A DNA stretch of 64,000 nucleotides from NCBI RefSeq assembly GCF_003269425.1, contig NZ_CP030104.1, positions 434,001 through 498,000 on the forward strand, given 5' to 3'. This document shows, piece after piece, positions 46,126-54,522 of the stretch; within the stretch, counting starts at the first letter, position 1; the number at the start of each line of letters is the position of its first letter. The DNA comes from Flagellimonas maritima. GTDB lineage: Bacteria > Bacteroidota > Bacteroidia > Flavobacteriales > Flavobacteriaceae. Both the position numbers and the translations under genes were made by a program. Under the pieces are notes generated by a model. It worked only from the letters and a program-made list of their open reading frames with translations. It did not search any database and was not told where the DNA came from.

Positions 46126-46458
46126 ATGAAATTGGATTCTAAAGAAGCTCTAAAAAAGTTATCAAATCAAAATAGTCCGTTTTTAAACCTATTTGAGCAT
46201 GGTACGTTGAGCGTAGAAATCTATAAGCCTGAGAAAGTGGATTTACAGCAACCCCATTCACGGGACGAAGTATATATAATTATTTCAGGAACGGGAGAAT
46301 TTTTAAACGATGGTGAGCGTACCACTTTTAAACCTGGAGACTTTTTGTTTGTGCCGGCAGGGGTGGTGCATCGATTTGAAAACTTTACGGAAGACTTTTC
46401 TACTTGGGTTTTATTCTACGGTCCTGAAGGGGGTGAGCAAAATCAAAACGATAAATGA
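46126..46458 (+). CDS. Cupin domain protein
   Basis: 110 aa. Single cupin barrel with motif 1 residues PHSRDEVYIIISGTGEF and motif 2 GDFLFVPAGVVHRFENF, including the His and Glu metal ligands. Function not inferable; small cupins are often sugar- or stress-related enzymes or regulators. It lies 9 bp after the redoxin gene and overlaps the GNAT gene by 4 bp. Confidence 0.88.
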   Translation: MKLDSKEALKKLSNQNSPFLNLFEHGTLSVEIYKPEKVDLQQPHSRDEVYIIISGTGEFLNDGERTTFKPGDFLFVPAGVVHRFENFTEDFSTWVLFYGPEGGEQNQNDK

Positions 46459-46976
46459 ACATTGTTTTGGAACTTGTTTCTTCCACTACCATTAATGAAT
46501 ATATTTCTGTTGGCACTACATCTTATAATGAGCATTATCTACATCTATGGATACATGGAGATTCCTCTCCGTATATTGAAACGAGTTTTACTTCGCTGAT
46601 AGTAAAAAACGAACTAGATGATGAAAATGTGGTTAATTTTTTGGTCAAGTTGGGTGGAACATCTGTTGGAATCGTCAAACTTATCCGAGATTGTCCTTTA
46701 GATGAATTTTCAAAGGATGAAGCACTACTGATACAAAAAATCTATCTATTGAAAATACACTCGGGGAAGGGCATAGGACAAAATGTATTGCAAAAAATAG
46801 AAGAATATGCTAAAACCATGGGAAAGCTCATAGTTTGGCTAGATACTATGCAGAAAGGAAAACCTTTAGATTTTTATATTAAAAATGGTTTTCAGATTAA
46901 GAAAAAAAGTGAGTTAGAGTTGCTGGGCGTCAAAATGTCTGAAAAAGCAATGTGGATTTTGACCAAGCAATTGTAA
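46455..46976 (+). CDS. GNAT family N-acetyltransferase
   Basis: 173 aa. Acetyl-CoA-dependent transferase fold: VKLGGTSVGIVKLI, QKIYLLKIHSGKGIGQNVLQKIEEYA carries the acetyl-CoA pyrophosphate loop (x-G-K-G-I-G), then VWLDTMQKGKPLDFYIKNGF. The substrate is unknown. It overlaps the cupin gene (ATGA), so the two are translationally coupled, and converges with the BstA-like gene 1 bp away. Confidence 0.87.
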   Translation: MNIVLELVSSTTINEYISVGTTSYNEHYLHLWIHGDSSPYIETSFTSLIVKNELDDENVVNFLVKLGGTSVGIVKLIRDCPLDEFSKDEALLIQKIYLLKIHSGKGIGQNVLQKIEEYAKTMGKLIVWLDTMQKGKPLDFYIKNGFQIKKKSELELLGVKMSEKAMWILTKQL

Positions 46977-46977
46977 A

Positions 46978-47520
46978 CTACCAACCCTCCTTGTCAATCA
47001 AATTTTTTATATGTGCAGAATGATGACTTCCGTGCCATGCGTAACGACCTACGTTTTCTTCTAAAGTTGTTTCTGTATTACCATCAGGGTGAATAAATTT
47101 TCGTTGTAGATTTTCCTTGGTCAATCCTTTCAAAAGATAGACCAGTTTTGCGTGTACCGCTTTTAGATGATCTAATGACATTTGGATAGGTGCAGATTTC
47201 GCATCGAATAATTCAGCCCATTCTTTTTCAAAATAGGGTTTTATGATAGGCTTATCCTCTGTTAAGGCCCATTTGAATCTTATGTAGCTATGATGATGAC
47301 TATCAGAGATATGATGTATCAATTGCCTAACCGTCCACCCACCTGGTCGGTAGGGTGTTTCCAATTGACCGTCGGAAAGTGATGTTACCATAGCTGTCAA
47401 TCTTTGGGGCAAATTTTCCAAAATGGTTATCCATTCCTCTAATTGCTTTTCGGTGATAGATTCAGGAATTATGTACTTTCCAATTGGGTAACGTAATTTT
47501 TCTAAAACATTCTCTTCCAT
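46978..47520 (-). CDS. DinB-superfamily protein, YfiT/BstA-like
   Basis: 180 aa, four-helix DinB/YfiT fold. LRYPIGKYIIPESIT at the start, YRPGGWTVRQLIHHISDSHHHSYIRFK with the first metal His, and the C-terminal WHGSHHSAHI with two more, matching the YfiT/BstA group (putative metal-dependent thiol transferases; bacillithiol transferase in Firmicutes). The thiol used here is unknown (inference). Convergent with the GNAT gene. Confidence 0.88.
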   Translation of the reverse strand: MEENVLEKLRYPIGKYIIPESITEKQLEEWITILENLPQRLTAMVTSLSDGQLETPYRPGGWTVRQLIHHISDSHHHSYIRFKWALTEDKPIIKPYFEKEWAELFDAKSAPIQMSLDHLKAVHAKLVYLLKGLTKENLQRKFIHPDGNTETTLEENVGRYAWHGSHHSAHIKNLIDKEGW

Positions 47521-47630
47521 ATTTTAAAAATAAAACTTTATAGTTGACAACTTGAAAAAAGATGAAAAATATCATTTAAAACTTTAATAGACTTTTAACG
47601 GTAACAAAAATGCCAATAAATACAATCTAC

Positions 47631-47638
47631 TAATTTTG
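47631..47638 (+). promoter_or_regulatory. Possible -7 element for the peroxiredoxin
   Basis: TAATTTTG matches TAnnTTTG within the short dyad CTAC-TAATTTT-GTAG; the ATG follows 38 bp downstream. No clear -33 TTG. Confidence 0.4.
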
Positions 47639-47676
47639 TAGAGTAATTTATTTTTCAATCTTTAAAACTATTATTT

Positions 47677-48315
47677 ATGGCATCAATCAGATTAGGTGAT
47701 ATTGCTCCGGATTTTACCGCTGAAACTTCACAAGGGGAACTTAATTTTTATGATTATCTAGGAGATGGATGGGGAATCCTTTTTTCCCATCCTGCGGATT
47801 TTACTCCTGTCTGTACCACAGAGTTGGGAACGGCCGCAAAATTTAAGGATGAGTTTGAAAAGCGCAACGTAAAAATGATGGCCTTAAGTGTAGATGGTGC
47901 CGAATCCCATGCGGAGTGGATAAAGGATATCAACGAAACCCAGAACACTATTGTAAATTTTCCAATTATAGCAGATGAGGACAGAAAAGTATCCGATATG
48001 TACGATATGATTCATCCAAATGCCAACGACACACTCACCGTCCGTTCGGTTTTTATTGTAGGACCTGATAAAAAGATAAAATTGATTTTAACGTATCCCG
48101 CTTCAACAGGCCGTAATTTTTATGAGTTATTGCGCGTAATCGATTCGCTTCAATTAACCGCAAACCACAAAGTTGCAACACCTGCCAATTGGAAACATGG
48201 AGAAAAAGTGGTAGTAAGTCCATCAATTTCAACTGAAGAAGCTAAGGAGATTTTTTCCGGTGGCGTTGAGGAAGTAAAGCCATATCTACGTTTAACACCC
48301 GACCCCACTACTTAG
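47677..48315 (+). CDS. 1-Cys peroxiredoxin (Prx6 type)
   Basis: 212 aa. Peroxide reductase with the active-site segment FSHPADFTPVCTTEL (peroxidatic Cys46) and the conserved Arg in VRSVFIVGPDKKI. No other Cys occurs in the sequence, so it is the 1-Cys form needing an external thiol. The C-terminal NWKHGEKVVVSPSIS domain is typical of Prx6-type enzymes. Likely a single-gene stress-response unit, preceded by a weak promoter. Confidence 0.94.
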   Translation: MASIRLGDIAPDFTAETSQGELNFYDYLGDGWGILFSHPADFTPVCTTELGTAAKFKDEFEKRNVKMMALSVDGAESHAEWIKDINETQNTIVNFPIIADEDRKVSDMYDMIHPNANDTLTVRSVFIVGPDKKIKLILTYPASTGRNFYELLRVIDSLQLTANHKVATPANWKHGEKVVVSPSISTEEAKEIFSGGVEEVKPYLRLTPDPTT

Positions 48316-48342
48316 AGAATTTTAAAAAAAAGTAAAAAATCT

Positions 48343-48371
48343 TTGTTTCCAGCAAATTAAGTGTACCTTTG
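48343..48371 (+). promoter_or_regulatory. cspA-like gene promoter
   Basis: TTG at 48343-48345 and TACCTTTG at 48364-48371 with 18-bp spacing match the Bacteroidota consensus. Only 28 bp separate the -7 box from the ATG, so the leader is short, unlike the long cold-shock leader of E. coli cspA. Confidence 0.72.
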
Positions 48372-48399
48372 CAGCTCAAATTAATTATTAGTTTTTATT

Positions 48400-48594
48400 A
48401 TGAGTAAAGGAACAGTAAAATTCTTCAATGATTCAAAGGGCTACGGCTTTATTACTGAAGAAGGTTCAAACACAGATCACTTCGTACACGTTTCAGGCTT
48501 AATTGACGAAATTAGAGAAGGTGATGCTGTAGAATTCGAACTACAGCAAGGTAAAAAAGGATTGAACGCCGTAAATGTACAAGTTATAGATTAA
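48400..48594 (+). CDS. Cold-shock protein CspA family
   Basis: 64 aa, single cold-shock domain. RNP1 appears as KGYGFI (13-18) and RNP2 as DHFVHV (26-31). Binds single-stranded RNA and DNA and melts secondary structure. Own promoter upstream and own strong terminator downstream (48625-48649), so it is monocistronic. Slightly shorter than E. coli CspA (70 aa). Confidence 0.95.
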   Translation: MSKGTVKFFNDSKGYGFITEEGSNTDHFVHVSGLIDEIREGDAVEFELQQGKKGLNAVNVQVID

Positions 48595-48624
48595 GGTAAC
48601 AGCACACTTTTTTATAGAAATAGA

Positions 48625-48649
48625 CCCAAGCTTTTGCTTGGGTTTTTTT
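48625..48649 (+). terminator. Terminator after cold-shock gene
   Basis: CCCAAGC (48625-48631), loop TTTT, GCTTGGG (48636-48642), then seven T. Confidence 0.92.
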
Positions 48650-48747
48650 ATGCTATTTTGTTTAACCAAAAACGCAACCTATCGATTTTTTATCATCTAA
48701 AGCTTAAACAAACTAAACCTACCGCAACCATTAATATAGATGATACC

Positions 48748-48834
48748 ATGAATACTTTTTTTGCAATCCTTTCAGTTTTGCTAATCATTAATTTAGTGCT
48801 GCTCTTATTGAGCATAAATAGTTCGAAAAAATAA
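48748..48834 (+). CDS. Single-pass membrane micropeptide A
   Basis: 28 aa from ATG 48748: MNTFFAILSV ... then a Leu-rich helix and the C-terminal SINSSKK. One predicted membrane helix with a positively charged end. It closely resembles micropeptide B at 48945 (shared pattern M-x-T-F-F-x-x-L ... L-L-x-x-N-x-x-L-L-L-x-S ... S-K). A longer in-frame start exists at 48634 but lies inside the cold-shock gene terminator. Too short for a named family; the pairwise similarity is the main support that it is coding. Confidence 0.55.
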   Translation: MNTFFAILSVLLIINLVLLLLSINSSKK

Positions 48835-48944
48835 ACATTGCCGAACCCAACCAATTATTGTACAATATAGTAGGGTATTTTAGCGTTCGATTGTTATTGT
48901 ACTAAGAAGATATACTAAATAGAGAATCTAAATAACAATACAGG

Positions 48945-49028
48945 ATGAGTACTTTTTTTACAGTTTTACTTTTATTGCTTGCCCTTAATATTAGTTTGTT
49001 ATTGGTAAGTTTGAAAAAATCCAAATAA
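48945..49028 (+). CDS. Single-pass membrane micropeptide B
   Basis: 27 aa from ATG 48945: MSTFFTVLLL ... NISLLL ... SLKKSK. Same layout as micropeptide A: polar MxTFF start, one hydrophobic helix with a central Asn, and a Lys/Ser end. A perfect hairpin terminator follows 4 bp after the stop, consistent with a real short transcript. No recognised family. Could be a membrane regulator or toxin-like peptide; no antisense antitoxin RNA was identified. Confidence 0.55.
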   Translation: MSTFFTVLLLLLALNISLLLVSLKKSK

Positions 49029-49032
49029 AAAC

Positions 49033-49059
49033 AGCTCCCAAAATTTTGGGAGCTTTTTT
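49033..49059. terminator. Terminator after micropeptide B
   Basis: Perfect 11-bp palindrome AGCTCCCAAAA / TTTTGGGAGCT (49033-49054) followed by five more T. T-rich on the minus strand as well, so it could also end the PPIase transcript. Confidence 0.88.
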
Positions 49060-49078
49060 GTTTTAGGATGATTTTTCC

Positions 49079-50011
49079 TTATTTGACATTCATCAACTCC
49101 ACATCAAATATCAAAGTTGCATCTGGCGGAATAACTCCTCCTGCACCCGCACTTCCATAGGCTAATTGCGATGGAATTACAAAACGGGCCTTATCACCAA
49201 CATTTAATAATCCAATGCCTTCATCCCATCCAGGGATTACTTGACCTACGCCTAAAGTAAAATCTATAGGTTGGTTTCTGCTGTATGAGGAATCGAATAC
49301 TTGCCCATTTGGCAAACTACCTTCGTAATGCACAGAAACAGTTTTTCCTTTCTCCGCTTTGGTACCATTACCTTGCTGGATCATTTTATAACGAAGACCA
49401 GAATCGGTTTTATCAAAGCCTGCAGCCAATTTTTCCATTTCAGTATCAGCTTGTGCCTTCTGTTCTGCCATTCGTTTTTCCCTGGCTCCTTCAAAAGTTC
49501 TAAAAGCCTCAATAGCATTCCAGTTCTTTGCCTCTGCTCCTTTTCTAATAATTTCAAGCTTCTCAATTTTATCTTCTTGGGAAATAGCATCAACCACTTC
49601 TTGACCTTCTTCAACATGCCCAAACACAGTGTGCTTATTATCCAACCAAGGTGTTGCAACATGTGTGATAAAAAATTGGCTGCCATTTGTTCCGGGGCCT
49701 GCATTGGCCATTGAAAGTACCCCCGGTCCCTCATGGGTTAGTTCAGGATGAAATTCATCATCGAATTTATATCCAGGATCACCTGTTCCCGTTCCCTGTG
49801 GACAACCACCTTGAATCATAAAATCTGGAATTACACGATGAAACTTAAGTCCATCGTAATATGGTTTTCCTTGTGCTTTAGCACTGTTTTCCATATTCCC
49901 TTCGGCCAAAGCAACAAAGTTGCCTACCGTACCTGGAGTTTTTTCGTGGGTTAGTTTTACTAGAATTTCTCCTTTTGTTGTATTGAATTTTGCGTAGATT
50001 CCGTCTTGCAT
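49079..50011 (-). CDS. Cyclophilin-FKBP double peptidyl-prolyl isomerase
   Basis: 310 aa from ATG 50011 (a TTG at 50038 is possible). N-terminal cyclophilin domain (about 5-165): [14 protein letters not shown] with the catalytic Arg, [11 protein letters not shown] and [15 protein letters not shown] helical charged linker ([19 protein letters not shown]) leads to a C-terminal FKBP domain (about 225-310): [31 protein letters not shown], and [19 protein letters not shown]. Two PPIase folds in one cytoplasmic protein, a dual-family immunophilin. No signal peptide. Promoter-like box at 50067. Confidence 0.92.
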   Translation of the reverse strand: MQDGIYAKFNTTKGEILVKLTHEKTPGTVGNFVALAEGNMENSAKAQGKPYYDGLKFHRVIPDFMIQGGCPQGTGTGDPGYKFDDEFHPELTHEGPGVLSMANAGPGTNGSQFFITHVATPWLDNKHTVFGHVEEGQEVVDAISQEDKIEKLEIIRKGAEAKNWNAIEAFRTFEGAREKRMAEQKAQADTEMEKLAAGFDKTDSGLRYKMIQQGNGTKAEKGKTVSVHYEGSLPNGQVFDSSYSRNQPIDFTLGVGQVIPGWDEGIGLLNVGDKARFVIPSQLAYGSAGAGGVIPPDATLIFDVELMNVK

Positions 50012-50066
50012 TACTATAAAATTGTGTTGTTGGGCCAACTGTTTTTCAGTAGCTCGTTGAAGTCGG

Positions 50067-50074
50067 CAAAGGTA
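50067..50074 (-). promoter_or_regulatory. -7 element for the double PPIase
   Basis: Minus-strand TACCTTTG matches TAnnTTTG exactly, 55 bp upstream of the ATG at 50011. No TTG at the -33 distance. Confidence 0.45.
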
Positions 50075-50171
50075 CGGGTTTTAAGATTTACTATTTACTG
50101 ATAAAATGTTACTTTTCCCTTAAGAACAGTAATATTGGTGAATGTGAAACAGCTAATTTGCTGCAATAATT

Positions 50172-51569
50172 TTAGCCTTTTATTTTTTTGGATTGGATGG
50201 TGCCGTATTTATCCATTAAATAAACAAGACTTGCCATAGTAGCTGCGCCCAATTCCAATTCACGTTTATTTACGTGTTCAAAGGTATCATTCTCCGCATG
50301 ATGGTGATCAAAATAACGTTGTGAATCTGGTCTTAACCCAGCTAAGACCAATTCATCGGTTTTTAAGGGTCCTATATCCGCTCCACTTCCACCTTTAATG
50401 AACATGTGTATTAAGTAAGGCTCAAACAGTTTTTTCCAACCCAAAACCTGATTAAAATTTTCATCGGTACAATCAAAGGAAAAGCCTCTAGGAGTAAATC
50501 CACCAGCATCACTTTCCAAGGCAAAAACATGATTCTCATTCTTACTTTTGGCAACTTCTGCATATTTATTGCCACCTCTAAGGCCATTTTCTTCATTCAT
50601 GAACAAAACTACCCGCAATGTACGCTTTGGTTTGTACCCGTTTGCTTTTATTAGTCTAAGGACATCCATACTTTGAACCACTCCCGCACCATCATCATGG
50701 GAGCCATCGCCCAAATCCCAAGAATCCAAATGGCCACCGACCAACATAATCTCATTGGGATATGTGGAGCCCTTAATCTCGCCGATTACGTTATAGGACT
50801 GTACATCATTAAACTGTTTGCAGTTTTGTTTAAAGTAGAATTTAATTTCTGGATTCAAAGTAAGGGTTGTGCTCAACAATTCAGCTCCTTTTGTACTTAT
50901 TGCAGCAGCAGGGATTCGACTTGAAACGGGAGTATCGCCATAACTCATGGAACCTGTATGCGGATAATTGTCCAAGCGCAAGTTCATGGAACGGACAATG
51001 ACCCCAGAGGCGCCGTACTTTCCTGCTTCAGCTGCACCGGAATATCTTTGGTCCACACAGCCTGAATAAGCGGAAAAGGTACTTATTTGTGTAGGATCCA
51101 TAGGACGGTTATAAAAAACAATTTTGCCGGCGATTTTTTCTTTGCCCAACTTTTCTAAGTCCTCAATTCCCTGTACTTCAATAATATTAGCTTTCAACCC
51201 TCCTTCTGGAGTTGCAACAGAACCACCAAGTGCACAGATGGGAACATTTGTCGTAAGGCCTGGTTTTGTCTCGATATACGCAAACTCTGGCGTTCCCCGC
51301 ACCCATTTTGGTACCATTACGGGTTGTAGCCAAACTCTATCCAATCCTAGAGAGTCCAATTGTCCTTTTGTATAATCCACAGCCTGTTGCGCCTGTACCG
51401 ATCCTGAGAGACGACCTCCAATTTGGTTTGAAAGGTGGTTCAGCCAATCATATGCTTTCCCGTTGGTCAATGAAAGGTCATAAATTGCCCTAATCTGTTT
51501 CTCATCATCAGATTGTGAAAAAAATGGGGTGCTTACCAACAAAATGGTCGCTAACAAAAGTGTTCTCAT
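50172..51569 (-). CDS. Secreted M28 family metallopeptidase with PA domain
   Basis: 465 aa. Sec signal ends TPFFSQS. A PA-type insert (about 140-250; GLKANIIEVQGIEDLEKLGK, VIVRSMNL) precedes and interrupts the M28 catalytic part: first metal motif GGHLDSWDLGDGSHDDGAG, catalytic and ligand Glu in MNEENGLRGG, ALESDAGG, and the last His in HHHAENDTF. Aminopeptidase of the periplasm or cell exterior. Its start overlaps the PPK2 stop by 4 bp. Confidence 0.93.
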   Translation of the reverse strand: MRTLLLATILLVSTPFFSQSDDEKQIRAIYDLSLTNGKAYDWLNHLSNQIGGRLSGSVQAQQAVDYTKGQLDSLGLDRVWLQPVMVPKWVRGTPEFAYIETKPGLTTNVPICALGGSVATPEGGLKANIIEVQGIEDLEKLGKEKIAGKIVFYNRPMDPTQISTFSAYSGCVDQRYSGAAEAGKYGASGVIVRSMNLRLDNYPHTGSMSYGDTPVSSRIPAAAISTKGAELLSTTLTLNPEIKFYFKQNCKQFNDVQSYNVIGEIKGSTYPNEIMLVGGHLDSWDLGDGSHDDGAGVVQSMDVLRLIKANGYKPKRTLRVVLFMNEENGLRGGNKYAEVAKSKNENHVFALESDAGGFTPRGFSFDCTDENFNQVLGWKKLFEPYLIHMFIKGGSGADIGPLKTDELVLAGLRPDSQRYFDHHHAENDTFEHVNKRELELGAATMASLVYLMDKYGTIQSKKIKG

Positions 51570-52450
51570 TCGATTTCTTTTTCCAATTCTTGCTTAAAGC
51601 TATCTAAATTAACTCTTATTTTTTCTTCCAGCTCAGGTTCTTGCACATCTTTATACTTTTTTAATTCTTGCAACAAAATAGATGCAACAATTACTCTGGC
51701 GGCTTTTTTATTATCTGCGGGAACAATAAACCAAGGAGCATTCGGTTTAGATGTTCTATTGATGGCCTCTTCATAACATTCCTTATACTCTTCCCAAAGC
51801 TTTCGTTCTTTTAAATCACCAGGAGAAAATTTCCAGTTTTTTTCTTTTAATCTCAATCTTCGCAACAAACGTTGTCGTTGTTCTTCTTTGGAAAGGTTAA
51901 GAAAAAATTTGAAGATCAATGTTCCATTTTCGGAAATATGTTTTTCAAAATCATTGATTTGGCGATAACGGTTCTCCCAAAATGATGCATCAACATCGGA
52001 TAGCGATTCAACTCCTGGAATATTTTCGCCTAAAATATATTCAGGATGAACTTTGGTTACCAAGACATTCTCATAATGGGTTCTATTAAAAATACCGAAC
52101 TTACCGCGAGCGGGCAATGCAATGTAGTGCCTCCAAAGATAATCGTGCTCTAATTCCAACTCTGTTGGCACTTTAAAACTATGTACCACCACCCCCCTTA
52201 CATTAAAATCCTTAAAAACCTCCCGCACAAGACTATCCTTACCAGATGTATCCATACCCTGTAGGCATATAAGAACGCTGTATTTTCCATGTGCATAAAG
52301 TATATTCTGAAATTTGCCCAATTCTTTCCTTATATCTTTAAGCTCCTTCTTTAATTCGTCTTCGGTAGCACCTAAATCTTCATAAGTACTATATTCTGAA
52401 AGTTTGATGCCACTTTTAACTTGATAAGAATCTATACCCACTTTTTTCAT
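51566..52450 (-). CDS. Polyphosphate:nucleotide phosphotransferase (PPK2 family)
   Basis: 294 aa. Uses polyphosphate to phosphorylate nucleotides. Walker A-type loop GMDTSGKDS, followed by NVRGVVVHSFKVPTELELEHDYLWRH, the lid GKFGIFNRTHYE, IFKFFLNLSKEEQRQRL and PWFIVPADNKKAAR. Cytoplasmic. The coding region overlaps the next gene in an ATGA arrangement, although the M28 product is exported; the pairing may be coincidental. Confidence 0.93.
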   Translation of the reverse strand: MKKVGIDSYQVKSGIKLSEYSTYEDLGATEDELKKELKDIRKELGKFQNILYAHGKYSVLICLQGMDTSGKDSLVREVFKDFNVRGVVVHSFKVPTELELEHDYLWRHYIALPARGKFGIFNRTHYENVLVTKVHPEYILGENIPGVESLSDVDASFWENRYRQINDFEKHISENGTLIFKFFLNLSKEEQRQRLLRRLRLKEKNWKFSPGDLKERKLWEEYKECYEEAINRTSKPNAPWFIVPADNKKAARVIVASILLQELKKYKDVQEPELEEKIRVNLDSFKQELEKEIE

Positions 52451-52626
52451 AAGACTGAATATAGCCTTTTTTAATAACTACTTCAACTCATAAAATCACC
52501 ATTTCACCGATACTTTGTGCTTCTCATAGTTTTGAAGCGTTTTTCATCGATTTTTTTGTATTCCAACCCTATTCTTGAATTATCTTAGAGAGAATAACAG
52601 ACACGCAAAGTCCCAAATCTAGCGTT

Positions 52627-53340
52627 ATGAAAACAAAAAAGATTATTCTTTTAATAGTCTTCCTATTAGGTATTCTCATCCTTTTATTAACGAGTTCCTT
52701 TAAAAATCGGAATGCATGCGAATATGCAACTTCCAATTTGGAATATATTAAAAGTCAGATGAAGGCAGCTATTGTAGCCAGTGATTTTGAACTTGCCAAA
52801 TATTACAGCTACAAAGCTCTAAACGGTATTGAAAAGACCAAACTCAATTTTTTGGATTGTGGATGTGAAGGTGCTATTGAAAGTTTAGAAAAATCACTGT
52901 CCTACCTCAAAAATGCAGTAAAGGCCGATTCTTTTGAGTCTTCAAAGGGTTTGTTGCACCAAGCACTGGAAAATACCGTAACAGGCCTTAAGGTTTTAAG
53001 AATATTTGAATTGGAATTTTCAAGCGATTATGGCAATGACCTGCTTATTCTCAACACCAAAGATGCATTGGAACATCAAGATGGGAGTTTATTGCCCAAA
53101 GGAAAACACCTAAAGGAAAAAGTACACAATTGTCTTTTGGGATTTGAAACTTCTTTGGAAAAAGTGGTCAATGAAATAGAGCATGATGAAGCTTCTCAAT
53201 TTGTTGCCAACATACATGAAGAAGCCGAGCTTATGTTATTGGACACAGAACTCTCCGAACCTAAAAAACAATATTACCAACGCATTAAGACTATAACCCA
53301 AGGGGCGCTTGAGAGGCTAGCTAAGAAAACCAGTCATTGA
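52627..53340 (+). CDS. Membrane-anchored helical protein of unknown function
   Basis: 237 aa. One N-terminal helix (IILLIVFLLGILILLLTSSF) with a charged MKTKK start suggests a signal anchor; the rest is probably periplasmic. The first half has CEYATSNLEYIKSQMKAAIVASDFELAKYYSYKALNGIE and FLDCGCEGA, with three Cys. The layout resembles a helical hairpin or TPR-like protein with repeated alpha pairs (SLEKSLSYLKNAV, SSKGLLHQALENTV). No family is recognised. Converges with the NtrC-family gene 5 bp beyond its stop. Confidence 0.5.
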   Translation: MKTKKIILLIVFLLGILILLLTSSFKNRNACEYATSNLEYIKSQMKAAIVASDFELAKYYSYKALNGIEKTKLNFLDCGCEGAIESLEKSLSYLKNAVKADSFESSKGLLHQALENTVTGLKVLRIFELEFSSDYGNDLLILNTKDALEHQDGSLLPKGKHLKEKVHNCLLGFETSLEKVVNEIEHDEASQFVANIHEEAELMLLDTELSEPKKQYYQRIKTITQGALERLAKKTSH

Positions 53341-53345
53341 TTTGA

Positions 53346-54509
53346 TTATTTACTGGCAAAATGTTTAACGTCTTCTTCGGAGACCTCTTTGCCCCCCAGA
53401 ATAATCAATCGTTCCACAACGTTACGAAGTTCACGTACGTTACCGGTCCAGTCATACCCTTTTAGTAATTCTATAGCTTTTTTGGAGAAATCCTTCGGTG
53501 ATGTTCCCTGTTCTGATGTGATTTTTTCCGAAAAAAAGTCAATTAGCATGGGGATATCATTTCTACGGTCATTTAAAGCGGGTACTTTTATTAGAATAAC
53601 AGCTAAGCGATGGTAAAGATCTTCTCTAAATTTACCTTCATCAATCTCCTTTTTAAGGTCTTTATTGGTTGCTGCCAAAACTCTTACATCTACTTTGATA
53701 TCCTTGTCAGTACCTACCCGTGATATCTTGTTTTCTTGCAATGCCCTAAGCACTTTGGCCTGCGCCGATAAGCTCATATCACCTATCTCGTCCAAAAAAA
53801 TAGTTCCTTTATTAGCAGCTTCAAACTTACCTGCCCTATCTTTTACCGCTGAAGTAAATGCTCCTTTTACATGTCCAAAAAGTTCACTTTCTATCAGTTC
53901 AGATGGAATTGCAGCGCAGTTCACTTCTATAAAAGGTGCTGCAGAACGAGGACTTTTCTCGTGCAACCAATGTGCTACCAATTCTTTCCCTGTTCCATTG
54001 GGTCCAGTTATCAAAACTCTTGCATCTGTAGGTGCGACCTTATCGATCATATCTTTTATAACCTTGATTTCGGAACTCTCTCCGATCATTTCATAATTCT
54101 TGGAAACCTTCTTTTTCAGGATTTTATTTTCCACTACCAACTCCTTTCGGTCCAGCGCATTCCGGACCGTAGTCAACAATCGATTTAGATCTGGTGGTTT
54201 TGAGATGTAGTCAAATGCTCCCAAACGCATTGTATTTACTGCGGTATCCAAATCGCCATGACCGGAAATCATGATGAACGGAATCTCTGGTTTTATTTTC
54301 TTTGCAGCTTCCAAAACCTCAACGCCGTCTATTTTTGGCATTTTTATATCGCACAGGACCAAATCAAAATCTTCCCTTTTAATGGCCTCTATTCCTCTTA
54401 ACCCATCTTCTGCTTCGTGCACATTGTACGAATCGCTTTCTTCTCCCAAAATTTTCACCAAGACCCTTCGTATGGCCGATTCATCTTCTATTACAAGTAT
54501 TTTTGACAT
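53346..54509 (-). CDS. NtrC-family sigma-54 response regulator lacking an HTH domain
   Basis: 387 aa. Receiver domain with Asp54 phosphorylation site (VLCDIKMPKIDG) and conserved Lys104, then a sigma-54-interaction AAA+ domain: Walker A GPNGTGKE (169-176), Walker B GTIFLDEIGD (235-244) and the Arg-containing REDLYHRL. The sigma-54 contact loop normally reads GAFTGA; here GAFTSA (216-221). The protein ends right after the AAA C-lid (VRELRNVVERL ... HFASK), so the Fis-type DNA-binding helix-turn-helix is missing. A sensor kinase is not adjacent. Could act from solution with RpoN (inference). Confidence 0.88.
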   Translation of the reverse strand: MSKILVIEDESAIRRVLVKILGEESDSYNVHEAEDGLRGIEAIKREDFDLVLCDIKMPKIDGVEVLEAAKKIKPEIPFIMISGHGDLDTAVNTMRLGAFDYISKPPDLNRLLTTVRNALDRKELVVENKILKKKVSKNYEMIGESSEIKVIKDMIDKVAPTDARVLITGPNGTGKELVAHWLHEKSPRSAAPFIEVNCAAIPSELIESELFGHVKGAFTSAVKDRAGKFEAANKGTIFLDEIGDMSLSAQAKVLRALQENKISRVGTDKDIKVDVRVLAATNKDLKKEIDEGKFREDLYHRLAVILIKVPALNDRRNDIPMLIDFFSEKITSEQGTSPKDFSKKAIELLKGYDWTGNVRELRNVVERLIILGGKEVSEEDVKHFASK

Positions 54510-54522
54510 CGTACTTTACTAT

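Noticed and set aside
48634..48834. A longer 66-aa frame covering micropeptide A
   Set aside because: Its start lies within the cold-shock gene terminator and the first half has no family resemblance; the shorter start matches micropeptide B much better.
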